Below the pieces are notes generated by a model. It saw only the letters and a list, made by a program, of their open reading frames with translations. It was not told where the DNA came from and made no database searches. A stretch of DNA of 64,000 nucleotides from Notamacropus eugenii (Eukaryota; Chordata; Mammalia; Diprotodontia; Macropodidae): assembly GCF_028372415.1 (NCBI RefSeq), contig NC_092873.1, positions 357,334,128 to 357,398,127 on the forward strand, written 5' to 3'. A program made the translations under genes and the position numbers. Every line of letters begins with the position of its first letter. Position 1 is the stretch's first letter. This document shows, one piece after another, positions 35,907 to 48,932 of the stretch.

Positions 35907-35913
35907 TATAAAA
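35907..35913 (+). promoter_or_regulatory. TATA box of KRTAP relic 5
   Basis: TATAAAA 90 bases before the former start codon, same spacing as relic 4. Confidence 0.8.
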
Positions 35914-35996
35914 GAAGTCTTTGAGGTCTGGAGACATACATCTTCCAGAAACTCACTCCACTGTCAACTAAATCAGAAACTGAATCCACCAACCCA

Positions 35997-36190
35997 GTGG
36001 TCAATTGCTGTTGTGGCTCTAGCTGTGGTAGCCAAGGTTTTGACTCTGGCTGCTGCCTCCCTGCTGCTGCCAGTCCTGTTGCTGCCTCCCCTGCTGCTGC
36101 TACCCCAGCTTCTGCGCTTCCTGCTGCCACCTCTGCTGCTGCAGGACCATTTGCTGCAGAACCACCTGCTGCTGCCCATCCTGCTGCTGA
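35997..36190 (+). pseudogene. KRTAP pseudogene with GTG start and frameshift (relic 5)
   Basis: Tandem paralog of relic 4. The start codon is GTG (ATG to GTG), followed by VNCCCGSSCGSQGFDSGCCLP. A one-base loss near 36058-36062 then moves the Cys-rich frame; in the shifted frame CCQSCCC...[17 protein letters not shown] runs to the TGA at 36188-36190. It is also shorter than relic 4 by about 36 codons. Two independent lesions make it a pseudogene despite intact TATA and poly(A) signals. Confidence 0.88.
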
Positions 36191-36583
36191 GCTCGCACAC
36201 CTGTCTGCAACTGCCCACTCTCCCTATCCAATCACTACAAAAAACACCATGGGTATGAGAAACAATAGCAAACTCTTCTAAGTCAGACCCATGGGCAAAT
36301 GACAACCACAATCTCAACATACAACTATCCCCTCTCAGGTGCCTTTGGCCTCTTATGTGCCCATCAAACGTTGGTAAAATTTAAATCCCCCAGCTAAAAT
36401 TCTTATGCTTTCTTCCAAACCCCCACCATCTTCCTGCCAGTCCTACACTCACCACATCCTGCTCTTTGAGAAGAAGAAAAACGTTATGGCCACATTGTGA
36501 GTTCACTTCATCAGAGTTCATAGATCTTTCTCAAATTCCCTGTCAGTCCTATTTTTCATTGTCTTCATGTTTGTCAAATTCCA

Positions 36584-36589
36584 AATAAA
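36584..36589 (+). terminator. Poly(A) signal of KRTAP relic 5
   Basis: AATAAA in a context nearly identical to 31871-31876. Confidence 0.7.
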
Positions 36590-36611
36590 ACTTCCTGACA
36601 ATTAAATACAT

Positions 36612-38770
36612 CCTGCGACCTGATTCATTCTTTCTTTTGTATGTGTTCTTTGTCAATGACTGAGCAATTGTAGAAAACACAGAGTACCTCCTTCAGTAAC
36701 CATTTATTGGAAGCCATGCGCCAAACAATGACTCACTACCTTCTACTTTGCAGTTCATCATCCAGCCTTTGCACATAATAAGATGTTTTTTACCAATTTT
36801 ATGGCGTTTATTTTTTCTCTTTCCCCCTTTTCATTCAGGCACAATTGTGTACTATATATGCACACAATGTATTTCTTCTTCTGCAGAGATTTAGCTGTAT
36901 GGTTGTATGACTTGTAGTCTTCCATGAATCCCTTTGTCCAATCTTTTCGCACATCTTGATTAGAGTAGATGAATGAACATACTGGGATGAAGATCTTTTT
37001 TGTGCATCAATGAGTAATAAAGGTCTATTCAGAGAGACTGAATTGTGATGTGGAAAGGACAGACAAAGGTATAGTATTTCGTTTTTGAATAGTGGGATTC
37101 TAACTCCACATATGGTCATTGTAGTATTGAGAATCAACCAAAATATATTGTTAGAGAAGTCCAAGTCAGCATCATTTTCAATTTCCTCTAATTCTTCCCT
37201 TCAAAATATTTCCAAGGAACAGCTAGTTCTTTAGAGCAGGGTGTAGAACTTGGTAGGAAATACAACCAATCTCCTCAGACTTATGTAGAGAGTGAGAATA
37301 TGGGAACATTTGTATTCATTTCTATTAGTGCAGAAAATCTTAATACTAGAAAAGTTCACTTTGCAAGCCAAGTAAGAATTTTGTCAGGGACAATTCAAAT
37401 TTCACATTCTACCACTGAGGCTGAGGCCTTAAATGGATAGCATCCCCTTTGTAGAAAGTAAGTGATGAAGGAAATGGCTTATCAGAAACACTTCATGTAT
37501 TGAATCTTTACAAAAAAATGTATTGGTGCCAATGTTTCTGTGCCTCGTGATTTCTTACATACAGATACATAACAAGTGAGGTTCTACTAGAGCTTCACCC
37601 AGGGACTCTAAAATTTCAATGGCTTTAACAGCATTAGAAATTATCACACTTGTCCAAATGATTCATTAAGGGGTGCCATGACTGCAGCTCCAAATTCAAC
37701 TCTAGGTTTTAGAGAGTTGACAAATTCCCAGCAGCAGCATCTGAGATGAATTTCTCCTATGCCTAACTCTATCTTGCTTATATTTTCTTATATTTTCACT
37801 TCCACTACACCTTACTTTTCTTCAAAATTGTCTCATGAGAACTTGCAATACCACCTACATGGTACAATTATCTAAAAAAGTTTTCTGCCTTCCTCCAACA
37901 GTCTCCATAAAATTCTGTCCCAAGATCTTGATGGCACATTTTGTGTTGCTTGCCCTCGATGGACTGATGCACAAAACAACAGTTTGTCTCTCTGTTTGCA
38001 GTGTATTTTGTCACTATATGAGTGTTGGAGGGGGCAAGTTATAGAAGCAACTTTTACCCTAATTTCACACGGCAGCAAATAAATTAGTGAATAAGGCACA
38101 TTGACTTCATTAAAGAAACAAGTTTTCTTTTTTTTCAATATTTTATTCTGCACAAGTATTGTGCCTTTGCAAATCAATTTAATTCAACAAACAGGTATTT
38201 AATAACTCCTGTAAACCTGTACCTAATTACATGTGTGTTAAATACCACAATTTGGGTGACTGTAGCAGTTCAAAGCTGAAAAAAAAGGCTCTGCCCTTCC
38301 TTTTTTTTACATTCTGATCATGATGGCTATGAGATAGTCAGAAAGATAAACAACTTTTTAAATATTTTTACAATCATTGATAACACTACTCATTGATTAT
38401 TCATCACCTCTGACAGAAGAAAAAGTAATAGTAATGAATGAGCACACTTCTTTCTACTGCCAAGAGATGAGTAAAATAATTGTCCAAAAATTCTTCAGAA
38501 GCCAAGAGGGTGAGACACTCATTAAAAATGATCATGTTCACAAGAATATAAAGCATTTTCTCTTATAAAATGAAAGAAAAAGTGAAGGCAAAGTAAGAGA
38601 AGAATTACGGCACCCCTTTTTTCTTTTTTATAACTGAACATGTGCCCTGGATCTTCAATAGCTTCAAAATAGCCTTCCAGTGATGAATTTGGACAAAAAT
38701 GAAAGTAAAAGCTAAGTAGAAATGTTTTGTTGATAGGAAAGCAATAGCAAAAAATGGAGTTTATATTGGA
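36612..38770. other. Intergenic stretch, nothing recognised
   Basis: AT-rich sequence without a supportable gene. No clear repeat family by eye. Confidence 0.5.
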
Positions 38771-39985
38771 AATGCATCTAGCTTATCTCCATTGCATATA
38801 ATGCTTGCTAAAGGTTTTAGGAAGATACTGCTTATTATTTTACGGAAACTTCCCTTTATTCCTATGCTCTCCAATGTTTTTAATAGGAATGAGTGTTGGA
38901 TTTTGTCAAAAGCTTTTTCTGAATCTATTGAGATAATCATGTGGTTTCTGATAGCCTAATAGTGAACCAGCCCTACATTCCTGGTTTTAATCCTCCCTGA
39001 TCACAATGCATTATTCTTGTGATAAGTTGTTGTATTCTTTTTTGCTAAAAATTTATTTAAAATTTTTCCTTTTATATTCCTTAGAGAAATTGGTCTATAA
39101 TTTTCTTTCTCTGTTTTGTCTTTTGCTGGTTTAGGTATCAAAACCATTTTTGTATCATAAAAAGAATTTGGGATGACTCCTTCTTCCCCAATTTTCCCAA
39201 ATAGTCTATATGGTATTGGAATTAATTGTTCTTTAAATGTTTGATAGAATTCACTTGTAAATCCATCCGTCCTTGGAGATTTTTTTACTAGGGAGTTCAG
39301 TTATGGCTTGTTTAATTTCTTTTTTCTGAGATGAGTATTCAAGTTCCTCTTCTGTTAATATGGGCAATTTATATTTTTTTTAAAAATAATCATCCATCTC
39401 ATTTAGATTGTTGAATTTATGGGCATAAATTTGGACAAAGTAATTTCTAATTATTGTTTTACTTTCCTCATCATTGGAGATGAGTTAACCCCTTTCATTT
39501 TATGCTGTTAATTTGGTTTTCTTCTGAGCAAAAGGAGCAAAAAGGAGGAGAACTTTGTACACAGCAAAAACCACAGCGTGCGAGGATTTTTTCTGGTAGA
39601 CTTAGAACTTCATTGCAATGCAAGGACTTAAAAAATTCCCAGTGGTCTTTTACGAAAAAATGCCCTCTGCATCCAGAGAAAGAACTATGGAATTCAGTCG
39701 CAGATTGCAGCATATCATTTTCTTGTGTATTACATTTTGGTTTGTTATATGACTTCTCCCATTCATTTTAATTTTTCTATACAACATCACTATGGTGAAA
39801 ATGTATTTAGTAGGAATGGATGTGTAGAACCTATATAAAATTGTATGCTGTCTTGGGGAAGGAGGGAGGAGGTGGGTGGGAGGGAGGGGGAGGAAGGGAA
39901 AGAAAAATTCTAGGTTATATGGTAGTCTTGTGGAACACTGAAAGCAAATAAATAAAAAAATTTAAAAAAATATACTTGGCAAATA
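38770..39985 (+). mobile_element. 5'-inverted (twin-primed) L1
   Basis: Left part 38770-39510 is L1 reverse-transcriptase sequence on the minus strand (rc of the 46230-46870 region). From about 39525 the same element continues on the plus strand with the ORF2 end, 3' UTR and A-rich tail at 39945-39985. The inverted 5' piece joined to a direct 3' piece is the usual product of twin priming. Target duplication not resolved. Confidence 0.85.
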
Positions 39986-40084
39986 AAAAATCATTAGAGA
40001 GAAACCCTATATATTTTTAATCTATGACAATTGAGTTTAAGTTTTCCTTTTGTTCCTCATGGTATCTATATTCATTCCAGTTAT

Positions 40085-40300
40085 ATTCCTTAAGATACAA
40101 TACTAATAATAATATGCATCATTTAAATAACACTATGTACCAGGCATTGTGGTTTGCAAACACTGTCTCACTTGATCGTCGCAAAAACCCTGGGATAGAT
40201 ATACTATTATTTAACAGAAGAAGAAATGGAGACATGCATAAATAAAGTGACATGCCCAGGGTCACATGGGTAGGAAGTATCTGAGGCAGCTTAAAAAAAA
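40085..40300 (-). mobile_element. MIR SINE
   Basis: Plus strand shows the rc MIR order: 'taccaggcattgtggtttgc', 'ctcacttgatcgtcgcaa', 'agaaatggagac', 'tgacatgcccagggtcacat'. Confidence 0.75.
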
Positions 40301-40439
40301 TGAAGTTCATTTGAAATACCCATATTTCAACAGTCAATAAGTTCATGCTTTTCCTAACTTCTAAAACATCTTTGTCATTCAAGAGCCATCTCAGCAATCT
40401 ACAATCCTTTAAAAAAATTACTTTCCCAGTACCGAGGTG

Positions 40440-40640
40440 ATTATAAGGGACTCAATAGAAATCATTGTGTTACGATGGGAATAGAAGTGACTCCAGGGAC
40501 AAAGAACTTGTTCATCTGAAATGACATGTGTGAATTTACAAGAGTCACTTAACATTCCTGAGTCTCGGGTATCTCATCTGTGAAATGAGGGGATGAGGGT
40601 CAAGGACTTTTCTGATGCCCTCTGACTAGAAATCCATGAT
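40440..40640 (+). mobile_element. MIR-like SINE
   Basis: 'agtcacttaacattcctgag' followed by 'tctcatctgtgaaatgaggg', close to the MIR core in plus orientation. Confidence 0.6.
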
Positions 40641-40809
40641 CCCATGTGCATGATAAGGATGTGTGGTTTTGTTTCAACGGGAGGGGATCTCTTTACTGAT
40701 GCAGACAGCATCTTTTACAAAGCAGTTGATGATCTTTGTCATGGGGATGGGCCAAAGGCTGAAAACAAAGTGGGTGACCTGCAATTGGAAAAAGGATGCC
40801 TGAACTGCA

Positions 40810-41000
40810 TTTTTCAATGCAATGGGATATTGCTGTGCCATAAGACATGAAGGTGAAGAATTCAGAGAAATTTGGAAAGCATTAGTATAGATGCACAGTG
40901 GAGTAAGTTGAGGCAGGCCATCAACACACATGATGACCACAGTGATACAAAGGAAAACAAGATTACCAGACATCAGAATTCACAGTAGGTCAATGACCTA
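40810..41000 (+). mobile_element. Ancient L1 ORF2 3' fragment
   Basis: 'gcaatgggatattgctgtgc' and 'ttcagagaaatttggaaagc' parallel the L1 ORF2 end at 48625-48690. Confidence 0.5.
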
Positions 41001-41408
41001 TCTTGATTTCAGAAGACTGATGATGAAACATATCTCTCTGCTCTTAGAAGAAATCCCATTGATAACTCATGAGATCAGAAGTACTCTATGGATAGGTTTG
41101 CTTTATTTAACTACACTTATTTGGCACAAGAATGGGCTTCGGCGAGAGGACAGTATTAAGAAATGAAAGGGTTTCTTTTAAAGGGAACAATAAAACATTT
41201 TCCCCCTACAATACTCTGTCATTGAAAACTCCATCACTCTCTTCTTGTCACTTATTTAGCAATACTATGCAGAGAATGAAGCAACTGAGCTCATCAAATC
41301 TGAGATCATTGCTTTTGTAGATGGCTTCTGAAGCCTTTTGAGATTATCCATTTTCTCCATGTCACCAAAGAATGAAATAGCAGAAATATGCTACAAACCC
41401 AAGTCTTT
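41000..41408. other. Intergenic stretch, nothing recognised
   Basis: No supportable gene or repeat. Confidence 0.5.
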
Positions 41409-42246
41409 TTTTTAAATTTTATTTTAGACTCAAATGCCAGAACACAAATACAGAATAGAGAATACTAAAACAAAAACGTGTCATAAACTTAAATTAGGGA
41501 ACAAATACAAAGTTAAAAAGAAAAAACAACATGTCTTGTACACAGCAGAAGATAAAAGAGGATGCAATTTGTGTAACAATACGTTTTCATTTCAAGAAAG
41601 CCTTTATGATAAATAATATTTGTGTTGAAAATTGTCCATCGTTGCTTCCTTGTGAGTTCTTTTGTTCTTTCTAGTGCACTTTTTTACTTTGTTCCTTTTC
41701 CTCTTCCCCCCAGAAGGCTAAAATTAAGATTCGATATGTTTCTCTATAGCTATAGATACATTCCCACACATATACATATAGACATATATAGACATATTTT
41801 CCCAAACCTTTTCTATAACTGATCTTTGGTTTTTTTGTTTGTGCATATTTCTTGTTTCCTATTCTTCCTGCCTCCTCTACTTGGCTTCTACCCACTACCT
41901 TTCACTCCTATTACTTGCTTACCCTTCTCCAAGGATTCCTCCCCTATCCTTTCATTCCCAAAAAATGAAACACCCTTCTACATCCCCTTTAACCTATTCC
42001 CTCACCCTTCCCTCTAAAGATCCCGCCCTTGTTCTCTCCCCCTCCCTATGTCCCTATCATTTTATATCCTCTGAATTTAGAAGATTTTTATATTCTTCTA
42101 AACATATATGTATTATTCCTTCAAACGCATTCCCGATGAAAGTAGAGTACCAGAAGCAGCAGCCCTCCTCGACCATCTAAGTCCTCTGTATCAGTTCTTC
42201 CTCTTGCACCTCATTTGCACAAAATAATTACTATTTTAGCTATTCC
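41408..42246 (-). mobile_element. Older HAL1-like element, 3' part, left of nested L1
   Basis: Starts with the rc of an A-rich tail and continues through a pyrimidine-rich 3' region containing a short TA/CA microsatellite at 41745-41800. It is interrupted at the 17-base duplication by the L1 at 42247; its continuation is 49211-50900. Confidence 0.6.
42230..42246. repeat. Left target-site duplication of L1
   Basis: 17 bases, actattttagctattcc, repeated exactly at 49194-49210. Confidence 0.95.
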
Positions 42247-43195
42247 GGGGGGCCGAGCCAAGATGGCTGAGTGAGAGCAACAACTCACCTAAGCTCTTGG
42301 ACAAACTCCTTTGGATACCTCTGAAAGGAAAATCTGACTAAATTTTGGAGGTGCAGAATCCAGTCAGAGACAGACTGTGATGGATTCAGAGCCCAGGTTA
42401 GACTGGAAGGTCCACGGGAAGGATCTGTTCCACAGGGGTGAGCTTCCAGCACACAGTGCAGCGTGGTCAGCCAGCGGAGTGGAAGGGACCCGAGAAGCCT
42501 GAGAGCAGCGGGTGGAAACAGCGGAGCAGGAGACAAGCCAAACCGGGGAGAGCCACTGAGCACCAGATATCAGCGCAGCAGCTCCTGTGACCTTCAGCCT
42601 GAAGATTAAACTTCGGTAAGTCACCTACTTGAACTTCCGGGAGCCAGGATGGCAGAGTGATCAGTAAATGCTCTCTCCTCCCGCCCATGACCATGAAAGA
42701 ACCATAAAATATTTCCCCAGAAAAATCCTGGATCAGCGGGAACAGCAGAAGGGGCAAATAGTCTCATAACACCTGAGGCTAGGAAAATAGCTAAGGGGGA
42801 TTCCTTCTACTGTGGCAGAGGCAAACCAGAAGGACAGAGGACCCAGGGCAGAGAAACTCGCACTAGGACCCAGGCAAGCCTCAGCGCCAGGAGAGGAGCC
42901 AGGAGGGGTGGGAACACGCATTAGCATCTAGGCGTGACTCAGCCCTCCAGGGGAAAAGAGAAGACAATAGGGAAGCTGGGATCACCATCCCCTGAGCTTG
43001 CCTTTGCCTCAGTTCAGCTGAGGAGATCTCCTGAGACCAGACCACTCCTCCCACACACTTGAAAAGCTAAACCCAGGGTTGATCAGGGAAACAAAAAACA
43101 AAAACCTGCTTTTAGCTTTTTCACACATCAGCTCAACACAAAGTTCTGCAGCTTCTAACAGAAAGAACCAGAAGCTACAACACTCAGTCAACATC

Positions 43196-44376
43196 ATGAA
43201 CAGGAAAAGGCAGATGAAGGGTTAAAAAACCATAGAATCTTTCTGTGGGGATAAGGACCAAAACACAAACACCAAAGAGGTCAGAGATGAGACTACTTAC
43301 ATCTGAAACTTCAGAAGGGACTATGAACTTCTCACAAGCACAAGCAGCTCTCCTGGAACAGCTGAAGAAGAAAATAGAAGAAAAACTGGCCAATGATTTT
43401 AAAATTATAAAAAAAAGAATTCACTGATGAGAACATCACTTTGAAAAGGAAAATTGAACAAATGGAAAAGGAAGTTCAAAAATTAACTGGAGAAAATAAT
43501 TCCCTAAAAGGAAGAGTTCATCAAACAGAAAAGGAAACCCAAAACCTACTTGGGAAAATTGGTCAAATGAAAAAGGAAACACAAAACCTAACTGGGAAAA
43601 TTGGTAGAATGAAAAAGGAAGTACAAAAATTAACTGGAGAAAATAGCTCCTTAAAGGGAAAAATTGGTCAGATGGAAAAGGAGATGCAAAAGTTAACTGA
43701 ATAAAACAATAAGATAAAGATTAGAATTGGGCAGGTAGAAACTAATGACTCAATGAGGCAGCAAGAATCAGTCAAACAAAATCTAAAGAATGAAAAGATA
43801 GACGAAAATGGAAAATATTTAATTGGAAAAACAACTGACCTGGAAAATAGATCCAGGAGAGAAAATTTAAGAATTATTGGCCTGTCAGAAACCCATGATG
43901 AAGAGAAGAGTCTGGACAATATCTTCCAGGAAATCATCAAGAAAAACTGCCCAGAAGTGCTAGATTCAGAGGGCAAAACAGTCATCGAAAGAATTCACCA
44001 TTCCCCTCCCGAAAGGGATCCCAAACTCAAAATCCCAAGAAATATCGTTGCCAAATTCCAGAGCTATCAAGTGAAGGAGAAAATACTACAAGCAGCCAGA
44101 AAGAAACAATTCAAATATCAACGACATACAGTCAGCATCACACAGGACCTTGCAGCTTCTACATTAAAAGATCAAAAGAATTGGAACCCAATATTCCATG
44201 AGGCAAAGGAGTTGGGACTTCAACCAAGGATCAACTACCCAGCAAAGTTCAGCATAATATTTCAGGCAAGGAGAAAGTCATTCAATGAAATAAGGGATTT
44301 CCAGAGCTTCCTGACCAAAATGCCAGAACTCAACAGACAATTTGATCTTCAAATGCAGGTCTCAAGAGAATCATAA
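43196..44376 (+). pseudogene. L1 ORF1 (RNA-binding protein), broken
   Basis: Encodes the coiled-coil RNA chaperone of L1. The presumed ATG at 43196 is followed by a stop nine codons on. A second frame (43245-43427) carries SETSEGTMNFSQAQ and the start of the coiled coil. The third frame (43441 onward) has heptad-like repeats of KLTGENSSLKGKIGQMEKE, then a stop at 43702-43704. From 43753 the RRM and C-terminal domains are complete (ENRSRRENLRIIGLSE, PPERDPKLKIPRNIVAKF, KILQAARKKQFKY) to the stop at 44374-44376. So it carries at least two stops and one frame change. Confidence 0.88.
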
Positions 44377-44941
44377 AAAGGTAAACAGGGGGGAAAAAAC
44401 AAAAACAAAAACTTGTTACTCAATTAGGGCAAACTGTTTACCCCCCTATAAGGGAGGATGATACCTGTTAATCTTGAGAATTGTGCAGCTATTACGATAA
44501 AAGGGATATACATAGAGGGAACGGGTATGAAGTAAATGATGTCATGTCAAAAATATGATTTAAGTATGAGAAGGGATAGTAATAGGAGGTGTGAAAAGGA
44601 GGAAGCAGAAAATGGCAAATTACATCACAGGAAGAAGTACAAAATTATAGTAGAGGGAAGGAGGGGAGGGAGATGAGCATTGTTTGAGAGGTACTCTCAT
44701 CTGATTTGTTTAAAGGAGGGAACAATAAACTTAAGTAGATAATCCTAACTATCTCTATAGGTAGTAGGAGGGGAAGTAGAAAGAAAGGGGAGGGAGGCTA
44801 AAAGGGAGGGAAGAAGCAATAGAAGTAAAAGGAAGTAAAAGGGAAGGGGGCTAAAAGAAGGAGGGGAAGGCTGCAGGAGAAGGGGGTGAAAAGTGAATAC
44901 TATTGAGGAGGGGAAGGGAGACAGGAGAGCTAAAGGCACAA

Positions 44942-47900
44942 ATGGCGGGAAAGAGGATTGAAGGAAATACACAGATAGTAATCATAACTGTGAATGTGAA
45001 CGGAATGAATTCTCCCACAAAACGGAGATGGATAGCAGAATGGATTAAAAGCCATAATCCAACAATATGCTGCTTACAAGAAACACATTTGAAACGGGGG
45101 GATACACATAGGATAAAGGTCAAAGGATGGAGCAGAATATATTGTGCTTCAGCTCATGTAAGAAAGGCAGGAGTAGCAATCCTAATCTCAGACAAAGCAA
45201 AAGCAGAAATAGATCTAATCAAAAGGGATAAGGATGGAAACTATATCCTGCTAAAAGGCACCATAGACAATGAAGCAATATCATTACTAAACATGTATGC
45301 ACCAAGTGGTATAGCATCCAGATTCTTAGAGGAGAGGTTGGGGGAGTTGAAGGAAGAAATTGACAGCAAAACTATACTAGTGGGGGACCTCAACCTCCCC
45401 CTCTCTGATCTTGATAAATCTAACCTCAAAATAATCAAGAAAGAGGTTAAGGAGGTAAATAAAACTCTGGATGAGGTAGATATGATAGATCTTTGGAGAA
45501 AATTGAATGGAAATAGAAAGGAATATACCTTTTTCTCAGCGGTGCATGGAACATTTACAAAAATTGACCATGTACTAGGACACAAAAATCTCACAATCCA
45601 GTGCAGAAAGGTAGAGATAATCAATGCATCCTTCTCAGATCATAATGCAATAAAAATTACGTGTAATAAAAGGCCATGGAAAGATAAACCAAAAATAAAT
45701 TGGAAACTAAATAATCTAACCCTAAAGAAGGAATGGGTTAAAGAAGAAATCATAGAAACAATCAACAATTTCATTCAAGAGAATGACAATAATGAGACAA
45801 CATACCAAATCTTATGGGATACTGCAAAAGCAGTTATTAGGGGAAGTTTTATATCTTTGAATGCCTACATAAATAAAATAGAGAAAGAGGAGATCAATGA
45901 CTTGGGCCTGCAATTGAAAAAGCTAGAAAAAGAACAAATTGAAAATCCCCAAGTAAATACCAAATTAGAAATACTGAAAACCAACGGAGCGATTAATAAA
46001 ATTGAAATTAAGAGAAATATTAAATTAATAAATAAAACCAATAGTTGGTTTTATGAAAAAACTAATAAAATTGATAAACCTTTGGTCAATATGATTTAAA
46101 AAAGGAAAGAAGAAAATCAAATTAGTAATACTAAAAATGAAAGGGGTGAACTCACTTCCAATGAGGAGGAAATTAAAACAATAATTTTGCCCAACTTTAT
46201 GCCCACAAATTCGATAATCTAAACAAGATGCATGAATATTTTAAAAAATATGAATTGCCCAGACTAACAGAAGAGGAAGCTGAATACTTAAATAACCCCA
46301 TCTCAGAAAAAGAAATTGAACAAGCCGTCAATGAACTCCCTAGGAAAAAATCTCCAGGGCCAGATGGATTCACAAGTGAATTCTATCAAACATTTAAAGA
46401 ACAGTTAACTCCAATACTATATAGACTATTTTTGAAAATTGGGGAAGAAGGAGTCCTCCCAAATTCTTTCTATGATACAAATATGGTTTTGATACCCAAA
46501 CCAGGAACAGACAAAACAGAGAAAGAAAATTATAGACCAATTTCCCTAACGAATATAGATGCAAAAATTTTAAATAAGATTTTAGCAAAACGAATACAGC
46601 ATCTTATCATGAGATTAATACATTATGGTCAGGTAGGATTCACACCAGGAATGCAGGGCTGGTTCAATATTAGGAAAACTATTAGCATTATCAATCACAT
46701 CAACAACAAAGCTAACAAAAACCACATGATTGTCTCAATAGATTCAGAAAAAGCTTCTGACAAAATACAACACCCATTCCTATTAAAAACACTGGAGAAC
46801 ATAGGAATAAAGGGAACTTTCCATAAAATAATAAGCAGTATCTATCTAAAACCTTCAGCAAGCATTATATGCAGTGGGCTAGATGCATTCTCAATAAGAT
46901 CAGGGGTGAAACAAGGATGTCCATTATCACCACTATTATTCAATATGGTACTAGAAATGTTAACTGTAGCAATTAGATAAGATAAAGATATTGAAGGAAT
47001 AAGAATAGCCAAAGAAGAAACTAAGTTATCACTCTTTGCAGATGATTTGATGATTTCCTTAGAAAATCCCAGAGATTCAAGTAAATAACTACTTGAAATA
47101 ATAAACAACTTTGGCAAAGTTGTGGGTTACAAAATAAACCCACACAAATCTTCTGCATTCCTATATATTAGCAACAAAGTCCAACAGCAAGAGATAGAAA
47201 GAGCAATCCCATTTAAAGCTAGGGTAGACAATATAAAATACTTAGGAGTTTACCTGCCAAAACAAACCCAGGGATTATATGAACACAACTACAAGACACT
47301 TTTGGCACAAATAAAGTCAGATTTAAGTAAGTAGAAAAACATCAGTTGCTCATGGGTAGGCCGTGCTAATATAATAAAAATGACAATTCTACCTAAATTA
47401 ATTTACTTATTTAGTGCCATACCAATTAAACTATCAGATAATTATTTTCTAGAGTTGGATAAAATAATATCAAAATTCATCTGGAAGAACAAAAGGTCCA
47501 GAATATCAAAGGGACTAATGAAAAGAAATGCTTGGGAAGGTGGCCTAGCGCTACCAGACCTCAAATTGTACTATAAAGCAGCAGTTATCAAAAACACTTG
47601 GTATTGGCTAAGAAACAGAGACGTAGACAAGTGGAATAGACTTTGCACTCAAGACACAGTAGGCAAGGAATATAGCAACCTTCTGTTTGATAAACCTAAG
47701 GACCTCAGCTTCTGGGATAAGAACTCACTGTTTGACAAAAATTGCTGGGAAAACTGGATAGCAGCTTGGGGGAAATTAGGCATAGACCCATGCCTGACAC
47801 CGTACACAAGAATAAAGTCCAAATGGGTACATGATTTAGGTGTAAAGATTGATACCATGAATAAACTGGAGAAGCAAGGAATAGTGTATTTATCAGATTT

Positions 47901-48762
47901 ATGGAGAAGGGAAGAATTTTTTACTAAAGAGATAGAAAGCATTATGAAATGCAAAATGGATAATTTTGATTACATTAAACTGAGAAGTTTTTGCACAACC
48001 AAACCCAATGCAACCAAAATTCGGAGGGATGTAGTAAATTGGGAAAGAATTTTTACGGCTAAGCTCGGGGATAAAGGCCTCATTTCTAGAATATATAGAG
48101 AACTGACTCAAATGTATAATCATACAAGTCATTCCCCAATTGATAAATGGTCAAAGGATATGAACAGGCAATTTTCAGAAGAAGAAGAAATTAAAGATAT
48201 CTATAATCATATGAAAAAATGCTCTAAATCACTTTTGATTAGAGAGATGCAAATCAAAACAACTCTGAGGTACCACATCACACCTGTAAGATTGGCAAAC
48301 ATGACAGAACAAGAAAATGATAAATGCTGGAGAGGGTGTGGGAGAGTTGAAACACTAATTCATTGTTGGTGGAGCTGCGAGCTCATCCAACCATTCTGGA
48401 GAGCAATTTGGAACTATGCCCAAAGGGCTACAAAAATGTGCATACCCTTTGACCCAGCAATATCGCTACTAGGACTGTATCCCCAGGAGATCATAAAAAT
48501 GGGAAAGGGTCCCACATGTACAAAAATATTTATAGCAGCACTCTTTGAATTTGCCAAAAACTGGAAGTCAAGGGGATGCCCATCACTTGGGGAACGGCTG
48601 AATAAATTATGGTATATGAATGTAATGGAGTACTATTGTGCCATAAGAAATGATGAACAAGAAGACTTCAGAGAGGCCTGGAAGGACTTATATGATCTGA
48701 TGCTGAGTGAAAGGAGCAGAACCAGGAGAACTTTGTGCACAGCAATGACCACAGCGTGCTAG
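44942..48762 (+). pseudogene. L1 ORF2 (endonuclease and reverse transcriptase), broken
   Basis: ORF2p nicks target DNA and reverse-transcribes L1 RNA. The start is MAGKRIEGNTQ at 44942. Endonuclease motifs are present: CCLQETHLKRGD, GDLNLPLSD, SDHNAI. RT motifs follow: [46 protein letters not shown] and FADDLMIS (47032-47055; catalytic Asp pair 47041-47046). The C-terminal Cys-rich region contains CWRGCGRVETLIHCWWSC. Lesions: TAA at 46097-46099, a frame change near 46185, TAA at 46978-46980 and 47086-47088, TAG at 47332-47334. Domain order and length are normal for a mammalian L1. Confidence 0.93.
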
Positions 48763-48910
48763 AGTTTTTTCTGGTAGACTTGGAATTTCATAATAACGCA
48801 AGAACTTATTAAAAAAAAAAAATCCCAGTGGTAGTTTTCTAAGGCAAAATGCCTTCCACACTCAGAGAAAGAAATATGGAAATCATTCGCAGAATGTAGC
48901 AGATCATGTT

Positions 48911-48932
48911 TGTGTGTGTGTGTGTGTGTTTG
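48911..48932. repeat. TG dinucleotide run in L1 3' UTR
   Basis: (TG)n of about 20 bases within the L1 3' UTR. Confidence 0.85.

Larger units (their letters stand above)
33626..36612 (+). repeat. Tandem duplication unit B (KRTAP relic 5)
   Basis: Second copy of 29187-31905, longer mainly because of the solo LTR at 34434-34820. Confidence 0.88.
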
